A stretch of DNA of 64,000 nucleotides from Bradyrhizobium sp. sGM-13 (GTDB lineage: Bacteria; Pseudomonadota; Alphaproteobacteria; Rhizobiales; Xanthobacteraceae). Shown here piece after piece: positions 25,550 to 34,574 of the stretch. Under the pieces are notes generated by a model. That model was given only the letters and a program-made list of their open reading frames with translations. It made no database searches and had not been told where the DNA came from. Position numbers and translations under genes: made by a program. The DNA is taken from assembly GCF_018398875.1 (NCBI RefSeq), contig NZ_JAGWDK010000010.1, positions 186,001-250,000 of the forward strand, read 5' to 3'. Every line of letters starts with the position of its first letter. Position 1 is the stretch's first letter.

Positions 25550-26542
25550 TCACTTCCTGTTGGCCACCTCGCGCTCGATGAACGCGACCTCGGTGCCCTT
25601 CTTCAGGAGCCTTGCCAACTTGTCGGCGTCCCAATTGGTGAGACGCACGCAGCCGTGAGATTCCGCCTTGCTTACCTTCGACGGATTGGCCGTGCCGTGA
25701 ATGCCGTAGCCTTCCGCGGAAAGTCCGATCCACTGCGTTCCGACGGGGTTGTTCGGCCCGGGCTTGATTGTGAAGGCGCGCCTGGATCGGACTTCTTTGA
25801 ACTTATAATCCGGGTTGTATCGGTAGTACGGGCGAGCATCTATCGAGATCACCTTGAGCACGCCGCTCGGGGTCGGCTTTTCCTCGCTTCCGACGGTCGC
25901 GGGAAAGAAGGCGATCAGGTCGGAGTTCGCGAACGCCCTGACGGTCTGGGAGCTCTTGTCGACCTCGACACGGGTTGCAATTGGCTTCGTCTCTTGCGCG
26001 ATCACATTGATCACCGAGATCGTCTGGTCGGCCTCGTCGAATTTCTTGCCGGGGTTGAGGGCCGCGAGCAGCGCCTCGCTCATGTGGAATTTTTCGGCGA
26101 TGGCCTCGCGCGGGCTGGTGTAATTGAGCGCCTTCAGCCCTTTCATTTTTTCCATCCTGGCGGGCAGCTTCTTGAGGAACGGCCCCTTCACGTCTGCCGC
26201 TGCGATCTTGTAGTCGACGGCGATGGCATCCGCGCTGGTCGCGATCAAAGCGCTCCAGATCTCCGGCGTCAGCGGCTGCTTGTTGACCATCAGGCCTTTG
26301 GCTTCGGCGAACGCCCGCAAGGCTTTCTGGGCGTTCTCGCCGAGCTTGCCGTCGATCTCGCCCGGCGAGAAATTAGCACGGTCGAGCAGCACCTGGGCCT
26401 TGACGACAATGGGATCGATCTTGTCGTTGGCCGGCGGCTTGCCTCTGAACTCCGCGTTGTTGATGGCTGCCGCATCGGGACCTGCGAGGGCCGGGTGGAC
26501 AAGACAGGCGAGCACGGTCAGCCCGGCAAACAAGCGGATCAT
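25550..26542 (-). CDS. Exported L,D-transpeptidase (YkuD family)
   Basis: A 330-aa periplasmic enzyme with signal peptide (LFAGLTVLACLVHPALAG), an N-terminal peptidoglycan-binding-like domain (LLDRANFSPGEIDGKLGENA, FAEAKG) and a C-terminal YkuD domain. The catalytic motif runs from HGTANP to SKAESHGCVRLTNWD with the nucleophile cysteine. Such enzymes make 3-3 peptidoglycan crosslinks or attach lipoproteins to the wall, both common in rhizobia. ATG 26542 has GGAG seven bases upstream. Single gene. Confidence 0.9.
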   Translation of the reverse strand: MIRLFAGLTVLACLVHPALAGPDAAAINNAEFRGKPPANDKIDPIVVKAQVLLDRANFSPGEIDGKLGENAQKALRAFAEAKGLMVNKQPLTPEIWSALIATSADAIAVDYKIAAADVKGPFLKKLPARMEKMKGLKALNYTSPREAIAEKFHMSEALLAALNPGKKFDEADQTISVINVIAQETKPIATRVEVDKSSQTVRAFANSDLIAFFPATVGSEEKPTPSGVLKVISIDARPYYRYNPDYKFKEVRSRRAFTIKPGPNNPVGTQWIGLSAEGYGIHGTANPSKVSKAESHGCVRLTNWDADKLARLLKKGTEVAFIEREVANRK

Positions 26543-26650
26543 CGGCAATCTCCGAAATACAGACGATAAGCATTTCGGCGCGTCGGAGTTCCGTGTTGCC
26601 GTGGGGCGCGCGTGCGGGCGACTCGTTGGCTCTATCCGAACTACATTCGC

Positions 26651-27283
26651 TCAATCCGGCCGGATCATCTCAAACATATTTTCCGGCTTGATCTCGAAAT
26701 AGTCGCCACGGCGGCCGGCGCGGACGATGGGATGGGCGAGGCCGGTCTGATAGACGCCATCCTTGATGAAGGCCTTGTCGATGTGGACGGCGACGACTTC
26801 GCCGAGCGTCAGCCAGGCCTGAGCCTTTTCGCCGTCCTTACCCTGCAACTGGATGATCTGCGTCAGCTTGCATTCGAAGGCAACGGGGCTTTCCGCCACC
26901 CGGGGCACGTTGACGAGCTTGCAGGACGCGGCCGTAAGGCCTGCGAGCTTGAACTCGTCGACATCAGCGGCAACGTGGGCCGCCGTCGCGTTCATCTGCT
27001 TCGCCAGATCTATCGTGGCGAGATTCCAGACGAACTCGCCGGTCTCCTGGATATTGCCCGCGCTGTCTTTCCAGTTGGTGGAGGAAAAGCCGATAATCGG
27101 CGGGTGATAGCAGAAAGCGTTGAAGAAGCTGTAAGGCGCCAGATTGACGTTGCCCTTGCCATCGCGCGAGGAAATCCACCCGATCGGGCGCGGCGCGATG
27201 ATGGCGTTAAAGGGGTCGTGCTTGAGGCCGTGGCCGTTCTTCGGCTCGTAGAAATGCAGGTCTTTTCGGCTCTTGGCGTCCAT
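26651..27283 (-). CDS. Flavin reductase-like domain protein (DIM6/NTAB family)
   Basis: A 210-aa FMN-binding split-barrel protein. The family signature is IAPRPIGWISSRDGKGNVNL followed by APYSFFNAFCYHPPIIGFSS, with NLATIDLAKQMN later. Relatives supply reduced flavin to monooxygenases or act as small flavin oxidoreductases; no monooxygenase partner is adjacent. ATG 27283 follows AGGTGG; the upstream open frame is translation of the neighbouring repeat. Confidence 0.85.
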   Translation of the reverse strand: MDAKSRKDLHFYEPKNGHGLKHDPFNAIIAPRPIGWISSRDGKGNVNLAPYSFFNAFCYHPPIIGFSSTNWKDSAGNIQETGEFVWNLATIDLAKQMNATAAHVAADVDEFKLAGLTAASCKLVNVPRVAESPVAFECKLTQIIQLQGKDGEKAQAWLTLGEVVAVHIDKAFIKDGVYQTGLAHPIVRAGRRGDYFEIKPENMFEMIRPD

Positions 27284-27300
27284 TCCACCTCGTCCTTCTT

Positions 27301-27442
27301 CGTCATTGCCTGCGACAAACGCGACGCGTTTGCGCAAGGGAGCACTTGCGACGAAGCAATCCATGTCACGGCACGCGGCGCGATGGATTGCTTCCGCCTT
27401 CGCTAAGGCTACGGCGGACAAGTCGCTTCGCTCGCAATGACG
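27301..27442. repeat. Dispersed palindromic element, copy A (GAAGCAATCCAT type)
   Basis: Outer ends CGTCATTGC (27301-27309) and GCAATGACG (27434-27442) are perfect inverted repeats, and GAAGCAATCCAT (27353-27364) mirrors ATGGATTGCTTC (27383-27394). The same arms occur at 31283-31367. It resembles a high-copy intergenic repeat of Bradyrhizobium (recalled). Confidence 0.75.
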
Positions 27443-27464
27443 GCGGAGTCAAGTGGCGAAGAGC

Positions 27465-28073
27465 TCAATTCGCCTTGGCGCGCGGCGAGAGGCCGGCAAT
27501 GACGAAATCTATCATTTCGTCGATCGTCGGGCCGGGCTTGGTGGCGCATTGCGCGATCATCTGCGGGTGGAAGAACCGCATCATCGCGGTGCAGGCGCAA
27601 AGCGAGGCGAGCTGCAAATCGGCAACCTCGAACTCGCCGGAGGCGGCGCCCTGCCCGATCACCTGGCCGATGGTCCGGGCAATCATCTCCATATGAGCGA
27701 CGCAGACGCCCCAGTCCTCCTGCATCGCGATCTCGACCATCTCATGCAGCTTGGAATCGCCGACATAGCGCTCGGTGTTCATGCGATTGATGGTCTTCAT
27801 CATGTCGCGGAGACGGACTGCCGCGGGTCCGGGCATCGACGCGATCCGTTGCGCCTCGACCTCGACCTCGCCCATCAGGGTCCGCGCCACGCCCTCGTGA
27901 ATCGCCTTCTTCGAATCGAAGAAGCGATAGACGTTGGCGGGGCTCATCCGCAATTCCTTGGCGATGTCGGCGACCGTCGTCTTCTGGTAGCCCATCTGCC
28001 TGAACAGACGCTCCGCCACCACGAGGATCTTTTCGCGGGTGTCAGTCTCGATGTGGTCCGAAATCAGCGTCAT
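27465..28073 (-). CDS. TetR/AcrR-family regulator of the RND efflux operon
   Basis: A 202-aa repressor: the N-terminal helix-turn-helix is TREKILVVAERLFRQMGYQK, TTVADIAKELRMSPANVYRF and FDSKKAIHEGV; the C-terminal ligand domain is variable. It is the last gene of the unit adaptor-pump-regulator, 19 bp after the pump stop, so it would be co-transcribed and autoregulated. ATG 28073 is preferred over a TTG four codons upstream. The palindrome in the operon promoter (32537-32560) is its likely target. Confidence 0.88.
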   Translation of the reverse strand: MTLISDHIETDTREKILVVAERLFRQMGYQKTTVADIAKELRMSPANVYRFFDSKKAIHEGVARTLMGEVEVEAQRIASMPGPAAVRLRDMMKTINRMNTERYVGDSKLHEMVEIAMQEDWGVCVAHMEMIARTIGQVIGQGAASGEFEVADLQLASLCACTAMMRFFHPQMIAQCATKPGPTIDEMIDFVIAGLSPRAKAN

Positions 28074-28092
28074 GTCAGCTCTCAATGTTCAA

Positions 28093-31000
28093 TTATTCTG
28101 CGGCGTCGGCAAGCGGAATTGCGTGCGGACCCTTGGGATGCTCCTTGGCCTGATGTTGCGCCGCAAGATCGGGCTGCTCGGCCTGACCGCTTTCGTCCAG
28201 GCTCTTCCTGAACCACAGGGCGTAAAGGCCCGGCAGGTACAGCAAGGTCAGGAAGGTTGCAACAAACAACCCGCCCATGATGGTGATCGCCATCGGCCCC
28301 CAGAAGGCGGAGCGTGACAGCGGGATCATGGCCAGGATCGCCGCCAGCGCCGTCAGCACCACCGGCCGCGCGCGCCGGACGGTGGCTTCGACGATGGCTT
28401 CCTTCCGCGTCAGGCCTTGGGAAACGTCGGCCTCGATCTGATCGACCAGGATGACGGCGTTGCGCATGATCATGCCGGCCAGCGCGATCAGTCCGAGCAG
28501 CGCCACGAAACCGAACGGCTGGTTGGCAATGTTGAGGCCGAGCGAGGCGCCGACGATGCCAAGCGGCGCGGTCAGGAACACCAGGATCAGGCGCGAGAAG
28601 CTCTGCAACTGGATCATCAGCAGGGTGAGCATCACCAGCGCCATCAGCGGAAACAGCAGGGCGATCGAGGCGTTGCCCTTTTCGGATTCCTCGAACGCGC
28701 CGCCGGGCTCGATCCGGTAGGCCGGCTCGAGATGATCGCGGATTTCCTTCAGCTTCGGCCAGATCTGGTTGGTGACGTCGGGCGCCTGCACGCCGTCGAC
28801 GACGTCGGTCCGCACCGTGATCGCCATATCGCGGTTGCGCCGCCACATGATCGGCTCCTCATGGGAATATTCGATCCTGGCAATCTGCTGCAGCGGCACG
28901 GCGACGCCGTTGCGCGAGGTCACGGTGAGATCGCCGACGCGGCCAAGGTCGAGCCGTTCGGACGGCACCGCGCGCGCGACCACGCCGACCTTCTCGATGC
29001 CGTCGCGGATGGTGGTGACCGGCGCGCCCGAGATCAGCATCGCAAGCGCCTGCGAGACGTCCTGCGGGGTGAGGCCGAGCGCCCTGGCCCGGTCCTGATC
29101 GACCACGAGCTTCAAGTAAGGCGACTGCTCGTTCCAATCGAGTTGCGGTTCCACGACATTGGGATTTTGCTTCATGACATCGCGGACCTTGTAGGCGATG
29201 TCACGCACGGAATTGGGGTCGGGGCCGATCACGCGGAACTGGACCGGGAAACCGACCGGCGGACCGAAATTGAAGCGGTCGATGCGAACGCGCGCTTCGG
29301 ACAGGTCGCCCTCGGCGACCGCCTTCTCTAGCCGTGCCTTGATCCGTTCACGGGCCTCGACGTCCTTGGAGACGATCACGATCTCGGCAAAGGCCTCGTT
29401 GGGCAGTTGCGGATTGAGGCCGAGCCAGAAGCGTGGCGAACCCTGACCGACATAGGCGGTGTAGGTCGCGATATCCTTGTCATCCTTCAAGAGCGCCTCG
29501 GCCTTCTTGACGGACTTTTCCGTGACGTTGAAGGCGGTTCCTTCCGGCAGGCGTAGCTGCAGGAACAGCTCAGGCCGTTCGGAAAGCGGGAAGAATTGCT
29601 GCTGCACCTGGCCGAAGCCGACGATCGAGAGCGCGAACACGCCGACGGTCGCCACCACTACCTTGATACGGTGGTCGACGCACCACTGCACCACGGCGCG
29701 CAGGCCCCGATACATCCGCGTCTCGTAGATCGCGTGCGGATCGTGGTTGTGGTGCACGGCGATATTAGGCAACAGCTTGACGCCGAGATAAGGCGTGAAG
29801 ATCACCGCCACGAACCAGGACGCGACCAACGAGATCGCCACGATCCAGAAGATGCCGCCGGCGTATTCGCCGACCGCCGAATTGGCAAAGCCGATGGGGA
29901 GGAAGCCAGCGGCCGTGACCAGCGTCCCCGTGAGCATCGGAAACGCAGTTGATTCCCAGGCAAAGGACGCCGCGCGGACGCGGTCCCAGCCCTGTTCCAT
30001 TTTTACCACCATCATCTCCACCGCGATGATGGCGTCGTCGACCAACAGGCCGAGCGCGATGATCAGCGCACCGAGCGTGATGCGGTGCAGGTCGATCGAC
30101 ATCGCGTTCATGACGATGAACACGATCGCGAGCACCAGCGGCACCGACATCGCGACCACGATTCCAGTGCGCCAGCCGAGCGCGACGAACGACACGAACA
30201 GCACGATCGCCAGCGCCTCGATGAAGGAATGAACGAACTCGCCGACGGCGCGCTCGACCACCTTTGGCTGGTCAGCGATTTGCTCGACCTCGATGCCCTG
30301 CGGCACCGCCTTCATGAAATCGTTAGTCGCCTTCTCGACTTCCTTGCCGAGCTCGAGGATGTTGGCGCCCTTGGTGGTGACGACGCCGATGCCGATCGCA
30401 GGCTTGCCTTCCTGGCGGGCGACGAAGGTCGGGGGGTCGACGAAGCCGTGGGTGACGGTCGCGATATCGCCGAGCCGGAACACGCGGCCGTTGCTTTCGA
30501 CCGGGGTTTCCGCGACTGCCTTGACGCCATCGAGCGCGCCAGTGACGCGCAGCGGCACGCGCTGCGAGGAAGTTTCCACTGTGCCAGCGGGCGTGACGTT
30601 GTTCTGCTTGGCGAGCGAATCGAATAGCGCCTGCGGCGTGATGCCGAGCGTTGCGAGCTTGGCGTGGGAGAATTCGACGAAAATGCGCTCGTCCTGGGTG
30701 CCGTAGAGATTGACCTTGGTGACGCCGGAAACCTTCAACAGGCGCTGACGCATGCCTTCGGCGGCCTTCTTCAATTGCGCGTAGTCGGCGCCGTCGCCGG
30801 TCATCATGTAGAGAATGGAATCGACGTCGGAAAATTCGTCGTTGACGTTCGGCCCGAGCAGGCCCGCGGGCAACTGGCCCTGCACGTCGGCGAGCTTTTT
30901 GCGCAACAGATAAAACAGATAGGGCACGTCCTTCGGCGGCGTCGAATCCTTGAAGGTGACCTGCAGCGCCGTGAACGACGGCTTGGAATAGGTCTGCACC

Positions 31001-31245
31001 TTCTCGAAGTACGGCAATTCCTGCAGCTTCTTCTCGATGGGGTCGGCCACCTGGGTCTGCATTTCCTGGGCGGTCGCGCCCGGCCAGATCGCAGAAACGT
31101 TCACGACCTTCACGGTGAAGAACGGGTCCTCGGCGCGGCCGAGCCGCTGGTAGGAGAAGTAACCGGCGACGCCGAGCGCGATCATCAGGAACAGGATCAG
31201 GGTCGGATGGCTCACCGCCCAGCCCGAAAGATTGAAGCGCTTCAT
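28093..31245 (-). CDS. RND efflux pump inner-membrane transporter
   Basis: A 1050-aa AcrB-family proton antiporter. It opens with MKRFNLSGWAVSHPTLILFL, has the two large periplasmic loops of the family and the TM4 proton-relay aspartate pair in LGLLVDDAIIAVEMM. It is closer to the multidrug type than to the metal (CusA) type by general look, but the substrate cannot be read from sequence. ATG 31245 has GGAG eight bases upstream. It works with the adaptor encoded upstream; no TolC-type outer-membrane gene is adjacent, so a shared channel is expected. Confidence 0.92.
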   Translation of the reverse strand: MKRFNLSGWAVSHPTLILFLMIALGVAGYFSYQRLGRAEDPFFTVKVVNVSAIWPGATAQEMQTQVADPIEKKLQELPYFEKVQTYSKPSFTALQVTFKDSTPPKDVPYLFYLLRKKLADVQGQLPAGLLGPNVNDEFSDVDSILYMMTGDGADYAQLKKAAEGMRQRLLKVSGVTKVNLYGTQDERIFVEFSHAKLATLGITPQALFDSLAKQNNVTPAGTVETSSQRVPLRVTGALDGVKAVAETPVESNGRVFRLGDIATVTHGFVDPPTFVARQEGKPAIGIGVVTTKGANILELGKEVEKATNDFMKAVPQGIEVEQIADQPKVVERAVGEFVHSFIEALAIVLFVSFVALGWRTGIVVAMSVPLVLAIVFIVMNAMSIDLHRITLGALIIALGLLVDDAIIAVEMMVVKMEQGWDRVRAASFAWESTAFPMLTGTLVTAAGFLPIGFANSAVGEYAGGIFWIVAISLVASWFVAVIFTPYLGVKLLPNIAVHHNHDPHAIYETRMYRGLRAVVQWCVDHRIKVVVATVGVFALSIVGFGQVQQQFFPLSERPELFLQLRLPEGTAFNVTEKSVKKAEALLKDDKDIATYTAYVGQGSPRFWLGLNPQLPNEAFAEIVIVSKDVEARERIKARLEKAVAEGDLSEARVRIDRFNFGPPVGFPVQFRVIGPDPNSVRDIAYKVRDVMKQNPNVVEPQLDWNEQSPYLKLVVDQDRARALGLTPQDVSQALAMLISGAPVTTIRDGIEKVGVVARAVPSERLDLGRVGDLTVTSRNGVAVPLQQIARIEYSHEEPIMWRRNRDMAITVRTDVVDGVQAPDVTNQIWPKLKEIRDHLEPAYRIEPGGAFEESEKGNASIALLFPLMALVMLTLLMIQLQSFSRLILVFLTAPLGIVGASLGLNIANQPFGFVALLGLIALAGMIMRNAVILVDQIEADVSQGLTRKEAIVEATVRRARPVVLTALAAILAMIPLSRSAFWGPMAITIMGGLFVATFLTLLYLPGLYALWFRKSLDESGQAEQPDLAAQHQAKEHPKGPHAIPLADAAE

Positions 31246-31282
31246 GTCACTCTCCAACTTCGAAATACGTTTGCACTTCCAC

Positions 31283-31367
31283 CGTCATGCGAGCGAAGCG
31301 AAGCAATCCATTCATCCGCTTGTGGCGCTATGGATTGCTTCCTCGCGTTCGCTCCTCGCAATGACGG
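31283..31367. repeat. Dispersed palindromic element, copy B (GAAGCAATCCAT type)
   Basis: GAAGCAATCCAT (31300-31311) mirrors ATGGATTGCTTC (31330-31341), and the ends CGTCATGCG and CGCAATGACGG match those of copy A. It lies in the 141-bp gap between adaptor and pump genes, so it is probably transcribed within the efflux operon and could fold in the mRNA. Confidence 0.75.
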
Positions 31368-31386
31368 CGCCGGTTGATTGACGGGA

Positions 31387-32493
31387 TTAGAACGACAGCG
31401 ACGAGACCACCCGGACCTTCTGGGCCGGATCGAGCTTCTGCACGCCGAGTGCAACCACCTTGGCGCCCTCGGGGACACCGCCTGCGATGACGACGGAGTT
31501 GCTATCGTAGGATTTCACGATGACCGGCTTCAGCGTTACCGCGCCGGAATCGTCGACGATATAGAGCGAGGGATTGCTGCCCTGGCTGAACAGCGCCGAC
31601 AGCGGCAGTTTTGCCACGCGCTCGCTGGCGGCATCGGCAAGCGTCAGTGTGGCGGTCATGCCAAGCGCGACCTTGTCGTCGGCTTCCGGCAGCGAGAATT
31701 TGGCCAGATAGGTCCGCGTCGCCGGATCGGCGGAAGGCGCAATCTCGCGCAGCTTCGCGGTGTATTTCCGCTCCGAATCCGACCACAGCGTCACGGTGGC
31801 GGAGCCCGACTTGGCGCGGCCGACCAGCGTTTCGGGGATCGCGACCACGGCTTCCTTTTCGCCAAAGCGTGCAACGCGGACCGCAGTCTGGCCGGAGGCG
31901 ACGACCTGGCCGGGATCGATCAGGGTCGCGGTGACGACGCCGCGGCTATCGGCCAGCAGCGTCGCATAAGACAGCGAATTCTTGGTGAGTTCGACCTGCC
32001 GCTCGGCGCGATTAAGGCGTGCGCGCGCTTCATCGGCGGCGGCGCGGCTCTGATCCAGCTGCGCATCCGTGGTCCAGCCCTTGGCGCGCAGATCCTTGGC
32101 GCGCTGCTCGGCGGCGGCGGCCTGCGCCAGCACGCCGGTGGCGGCGCGGAATTCAGCCTCCGCCTGCTCGGCTTGTAGTTTCAGATCGACCTCATCGAGC
32201 GTCGCGAGCGGCTGGCCGACATCCACGGTCTGGCCGACCTCGACCAGACGCCGGGCAACCTTGCCGGGTACGCGAAAACCCATGTCGGTCTCGATCCGGG
32301 GACGGATGGTGCCAACGAAACTGCGTTCCGGCGTCTCGGCCGCATAGTGCACGGTGGCGACCAGAACCGGGCGCCCGGGAGCGGCTGCCTCAGTCGCTTT
32401 TTCGTTGCAGCCGGCCAGCACGAACACCGCAAACGCCAAGAAGGCTCCTGTCAAGAGCCTGTAATAGCTAGAGAAAATGGACCGAGCGAACAT
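31387..32493 (-). CDS. RND efflux periplasmic adaptor (membrane fusion protein), lipoprotein
   Basis: A 368-aa HlyD/AcrA-type adaptor linking the pump to an outer-membrane channel. The signal ends in a lipobox (VFVLAGC), so it is lipid-anchored. Then come a barrel-sandwich (FVGTIRPRIETDMGFRVPGK, VGQPLATLD), a coiled-coil hairpin (LQAEQAEAEFRAATGVLAQA through AADEARARLNRAERQ) and a membrane-proximal domain. ATG 32493 has GGAGAG five bases upstream; an earlier in-frame start would place the promoter inside the gene. First gene of the efflux operon. Confidence 0.9.
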   Translation of the reverse strand: MFARSIFSSYYRLLTGAFLAFAVFVLAGCNEKATEAAAPGRPVLVATVHYAAETPERSFVGTIRPRIETDMGFRVPGKVARRLVEVGQTVDVGQPLATLDEVDLKLQAEQAEAEFRAATGVLAQAAAAEQRAKDLRAKGWTTDAQLDQSRAAADEARARLNRAERQVELTKNSLSYATLLADSRGVVTATLIDPGQVVASGQTAVRVARFGEKEAVVAIPETLVGRAKSGSATVTLWSDSERKYTAKLREIAPSADPATRTYLAKFSLPEADDKVALGMTATLTLADAASERVAKLPLSALFSQGSNPSLYIVDDSGAVTLKPVIVKSYDSNSVVIAGGVPEGAKVVALGVQKLDPAQKVRVVSSLSF

Positions 32494-32521
32494 TGAACTC
32501 TCCATCGCGGAACTGATGAAG

Positions 32522-32560
32522 AGTATTGATTGGCGACTGACGAATGTCAATATTCGTCAG
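32522..32560 (-). promoter_or_regulatory. Efflux operon promoter with overlapping TetR-type operator
   Basis: On the minus strand TTGACA (plus 32545-32550) and AATACT (plus 32522-32527) are 17 bp apart, a good sigma-70 promoter 29 bp before the adaptor ATG. Its -35 box lies between two perfect 9-bp arms, CTGACGAAT (32537-32545) and ATTCGTCAG (32552-32560). Further ATTCGTGA half-sites occur near 32570 and 32593. A repressor on the palindrome would block the -35 box. Confidence 0.7.
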
Positions 32561-32612
32561 AGATCATGAATTCGTGAAAACGGGTGAGGTTATTCGTGAA
32601 GACGGATGAGTA

Positions 32613-32644
32613 GGAGGCAATTGCTTCCCAACGGAATTGCCTCC
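32613..32644. other. Perfect 10-bp inverted repeat
   Basis: GGAGGCAATT (32613-32622) and AATTGCCTCC (32635-32644) flank a 12-base loop. It lies between the efflux promoter and the end of the histone-like gene. It may be a factor-dependent terminator for the latter or a regulator site; there is no T-run. Confidence 0.4.
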
Positions 32645-32761
32645 GGACCAGCCCGCTCCTAGCCCGGCACAGCGGAACTCAGGAAGCCTCGCGCCGAACG
32701 CCGGGCTGGTGCACTCCTGCATCCGGCCATACGGCTTTCGCCTCGCCCGTCATCCCCTGCA

Positions 32762-33256
32762 TCAGGCACGTCGAGCTTTCTTGCGAGACTTCTTTGCGGT
32801 GGCCTTCTTCGCGCTTTTCGCGGCCTTGCTCGCCGGCCTTGATTTCTGGCTGCTCGATTTCCTTGCGGCCGACCTTTTCGCCGTCTTCTTGGCGCTCCGA
32901 GCCTGTGCGGTTCGAGTCTTGGCGGCTCCGGCCTTTGCAGTTCGAGTCTTCGCAGTCCGAGACTTCGCACGTCGAGACTTGGCAGCTCCGGCTTTCCTGG
33001 CCCTGGCCGCCGGCACGCTGCGCCGCTTATCCGTTGCGCGTTTCCGCCGTGCTGGTGCGGCTGCGGTCGACGGGACCATCAGCGGATCGGACACGAGACC
33101 ATCGGCAGCAAGCGGAACGTAGGCTGCCGCGCGTTCGTCGGCCTTGAACCCCGGCTCGTCGGCTTTCAGCGCCTGGCTGGCAGCTTCCGTTGCGGTGTTC
33201 GCAATCTCCTTCACCGTGTCGGTGAATTTCTCCATAACCGATTTGTCCTTGCCCAT
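32762..33256 (-). CDS. Histone H1-like Ala/Lys/Arg-rich protein
   Basis: A 164-aa protein. The first 65 residues are ordinary (a helix MEKFTDTVKEIANTATEAAS, then an acidic linker), while residues from about 68 to the end are almost wholly A, K, R, S and T with loose AKSRTAKTRTAKAGAAK-type repeats. This resembles bacterial H1-like (AlgP/HctB-type) tails that bind DNA. Whether it is a nucleoid protein or a membrane/poly-anion partner such as a phasin-like factor is open. ATG 33256 follows GGGAGGG. Single gene. Confidence 0.75.
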   Translation of the reverse strand: MGKDKSVMEKFTDTVKEIANTATEAASQALKADEPGFKADERAAAYVPLAADGLVSDPLMVPSTAAAPARRKRATDKRRSVPAARARKAGAAKSRRAKSRTAKTRTAKAGAAKTRTAQARSAKKTAKRSAARKSSSQKSRPASKAAKSAKKATAKKSRKKARRA

Positions 33257-33324
33257 GTCGCCCTCCCGGACTGTGGCACATGGAACTAACCGATAAGGCG
33301 GAGTCGGGTTCCTGAACGCAAACC

Positions 33325-34497
33325 CTACTCCCCCAACTGAAAGCGCTCGAAGCGATCAAGCTCTTCCTCGATGCGCCGCTTGTAGTCCTTGCGCGCCGCC
33401 CTCACCGCACCCCTGCCGACCCAGCTCCATTTCTGCATCAGCAGCTTCTTGTTCTGGCGGTCGGTTTTGAGATCGATGGCGGCGACGATGTCTTCGCCGA
33501 CCAGCACCGGCAGCGCAAAATAGCCGAACAGGCGCTTCTCCTTCGGCACATAGGCCTCGAAGCGGTGGCCGTAGTCGAAGAACAGCTCGGTGCGCTTGCG
33601 CTGAATGATCAGGGGATCGAACGGCGAGAGAATGTGCACCGGACCATCGCTTACATCCGCCGTCCCATTCGCCTCCAGCACTTCCGGCCGCGCCCAGTGC
33701 TCCTGCTTGCCGGCGCCTTCGAGCGCGACCGGTACCAGTTCCTTACGCCGCACCCGCGCCTCGATCAGGCGCCGCACCGCGGGCTTGCTCGGCGCGTCGA
33801 GATGACAGACGGAATCCAGGCTGACGACGCCTTGGGCGCGAAGCGCGCGGTCGAGGAGATAGGCGGTGATCTCCGCCGAGGGAGCCGGCCTTGGCGGCTT
33901 GTCCCAACCGAAATGCCGCGTCGTCAGCTCATAGGTCTTGAGCATGCCGGTGCGCTCGGAGATCGTCACCTCGCCGGTATAGAACGCGAGCTGCAGCGCC
34001 CGTTTCGAGGGTTTTCGGCTCTGCCATAGATGCTCTTTCTCGGTCAGAATGTCGTCCTCGATGTCGCGGATGGTGAGCGCGCCATCGCGCCGCAACAGCC
34101 GCATCACCTTGCGGGTGTCCTCCGGCTTGACGGAAGCAAACCATGGGTGGCCTTCGCGCCGGTGCTCTCGCATCGCCGGAACGAAGAAGCGAAAATCCTT
34201 CGCCGGCACATAGGACAGAGCGTGGGTCCAGTATTCGAACACGCTCTTGTCGACGCTCTGCGCCTGGCGCAGGTCGGCGCGGGCGTAAGCCGGGATGCGG
34301 CTATAGAGAATGTGGTGATGGCAGCGCTCGATGACGTGGATGGTGTCGATCTGGACATAGCCGAGATGGTCCACCGCAGCCGCGACCGCCTGCGGTCCGG
34401 CGCCGAATGGTTCGCTGGTGTCGAGCCGTTGAGCGCGCAGCCAGATTCGCCGGGCTTCCAGCTTGGTCAGGGGATGGGGCTTGGTCGTGCGAGGCAT
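33325..34497 (-). CDS. YcaQ-family DNA glycosylase (winged helix)
   Basis: A 390-aa member of the HTH_42 family, whose E. coli relative YcaQ (AlkX) unhooks DNA interstrand crosslinks and excises N-alkylated bases. The catalytic Q-x-D motif is QID (residues 49-51) in LGYVQIDTIHVIERCHHHIL, the form found in the AlkX branch rather than the AlkZ Q-x-Q form. Tandem winged helices and the beta barrel (ILSPFDPLIIQRKRTELFF) follow. The start is at ATG 34497. It stands alone; a role in alkylation or crosslink repair is inferred from family. Confidence 0.88.
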   Translation of the reverse strand: MPRTTKPHPLTKLEARRIWLRAQRLDTSEPFGAGPQAVAAAVDHLGYVQIDTIHVIERCHHHILYSRIPAYARADLRQAQSVDKSVFEYWTHALSYVPAKDFRFFVPAMREHRREGHPWFASVKPEDTRKVMRLLRRDGALTIRDIEDDILTEKEHLWQSRKPSKRALQLAFYTGEVTISERTGMLKTYELTTRHFGWDKPPRPAPSAEITAYLLDRALRAQGVVSLDSVCHLDAPSKPAVRRLIEARVRRKELVPVALEGAGKQEHWARPEVLEANGTADVSDGPVHILSPFDPLIIQRKRTELFFDYGHRFEAYVPKEKRLFGYFALPVLVGEDIVAAIDLKTDRQNKKLLMQKWSWVGRGAVRAARKDYKRRIEEELDRFERFQLGE

Positions 34498-34574
34498 CGC
34501 ACGGCAATGTAGCGGGATTCGCGCGTGCGGGGAGTCCCGGGTTCCCTGACCGCCGCCTCGCGGCGCGAATCACC

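Noticed and set aside
32762..33060. CRISPR-like or tandem repeat array
   Set aside because: Repeats are irregular and in frame; they encode the AKR-rich tail of the histone-like protein.
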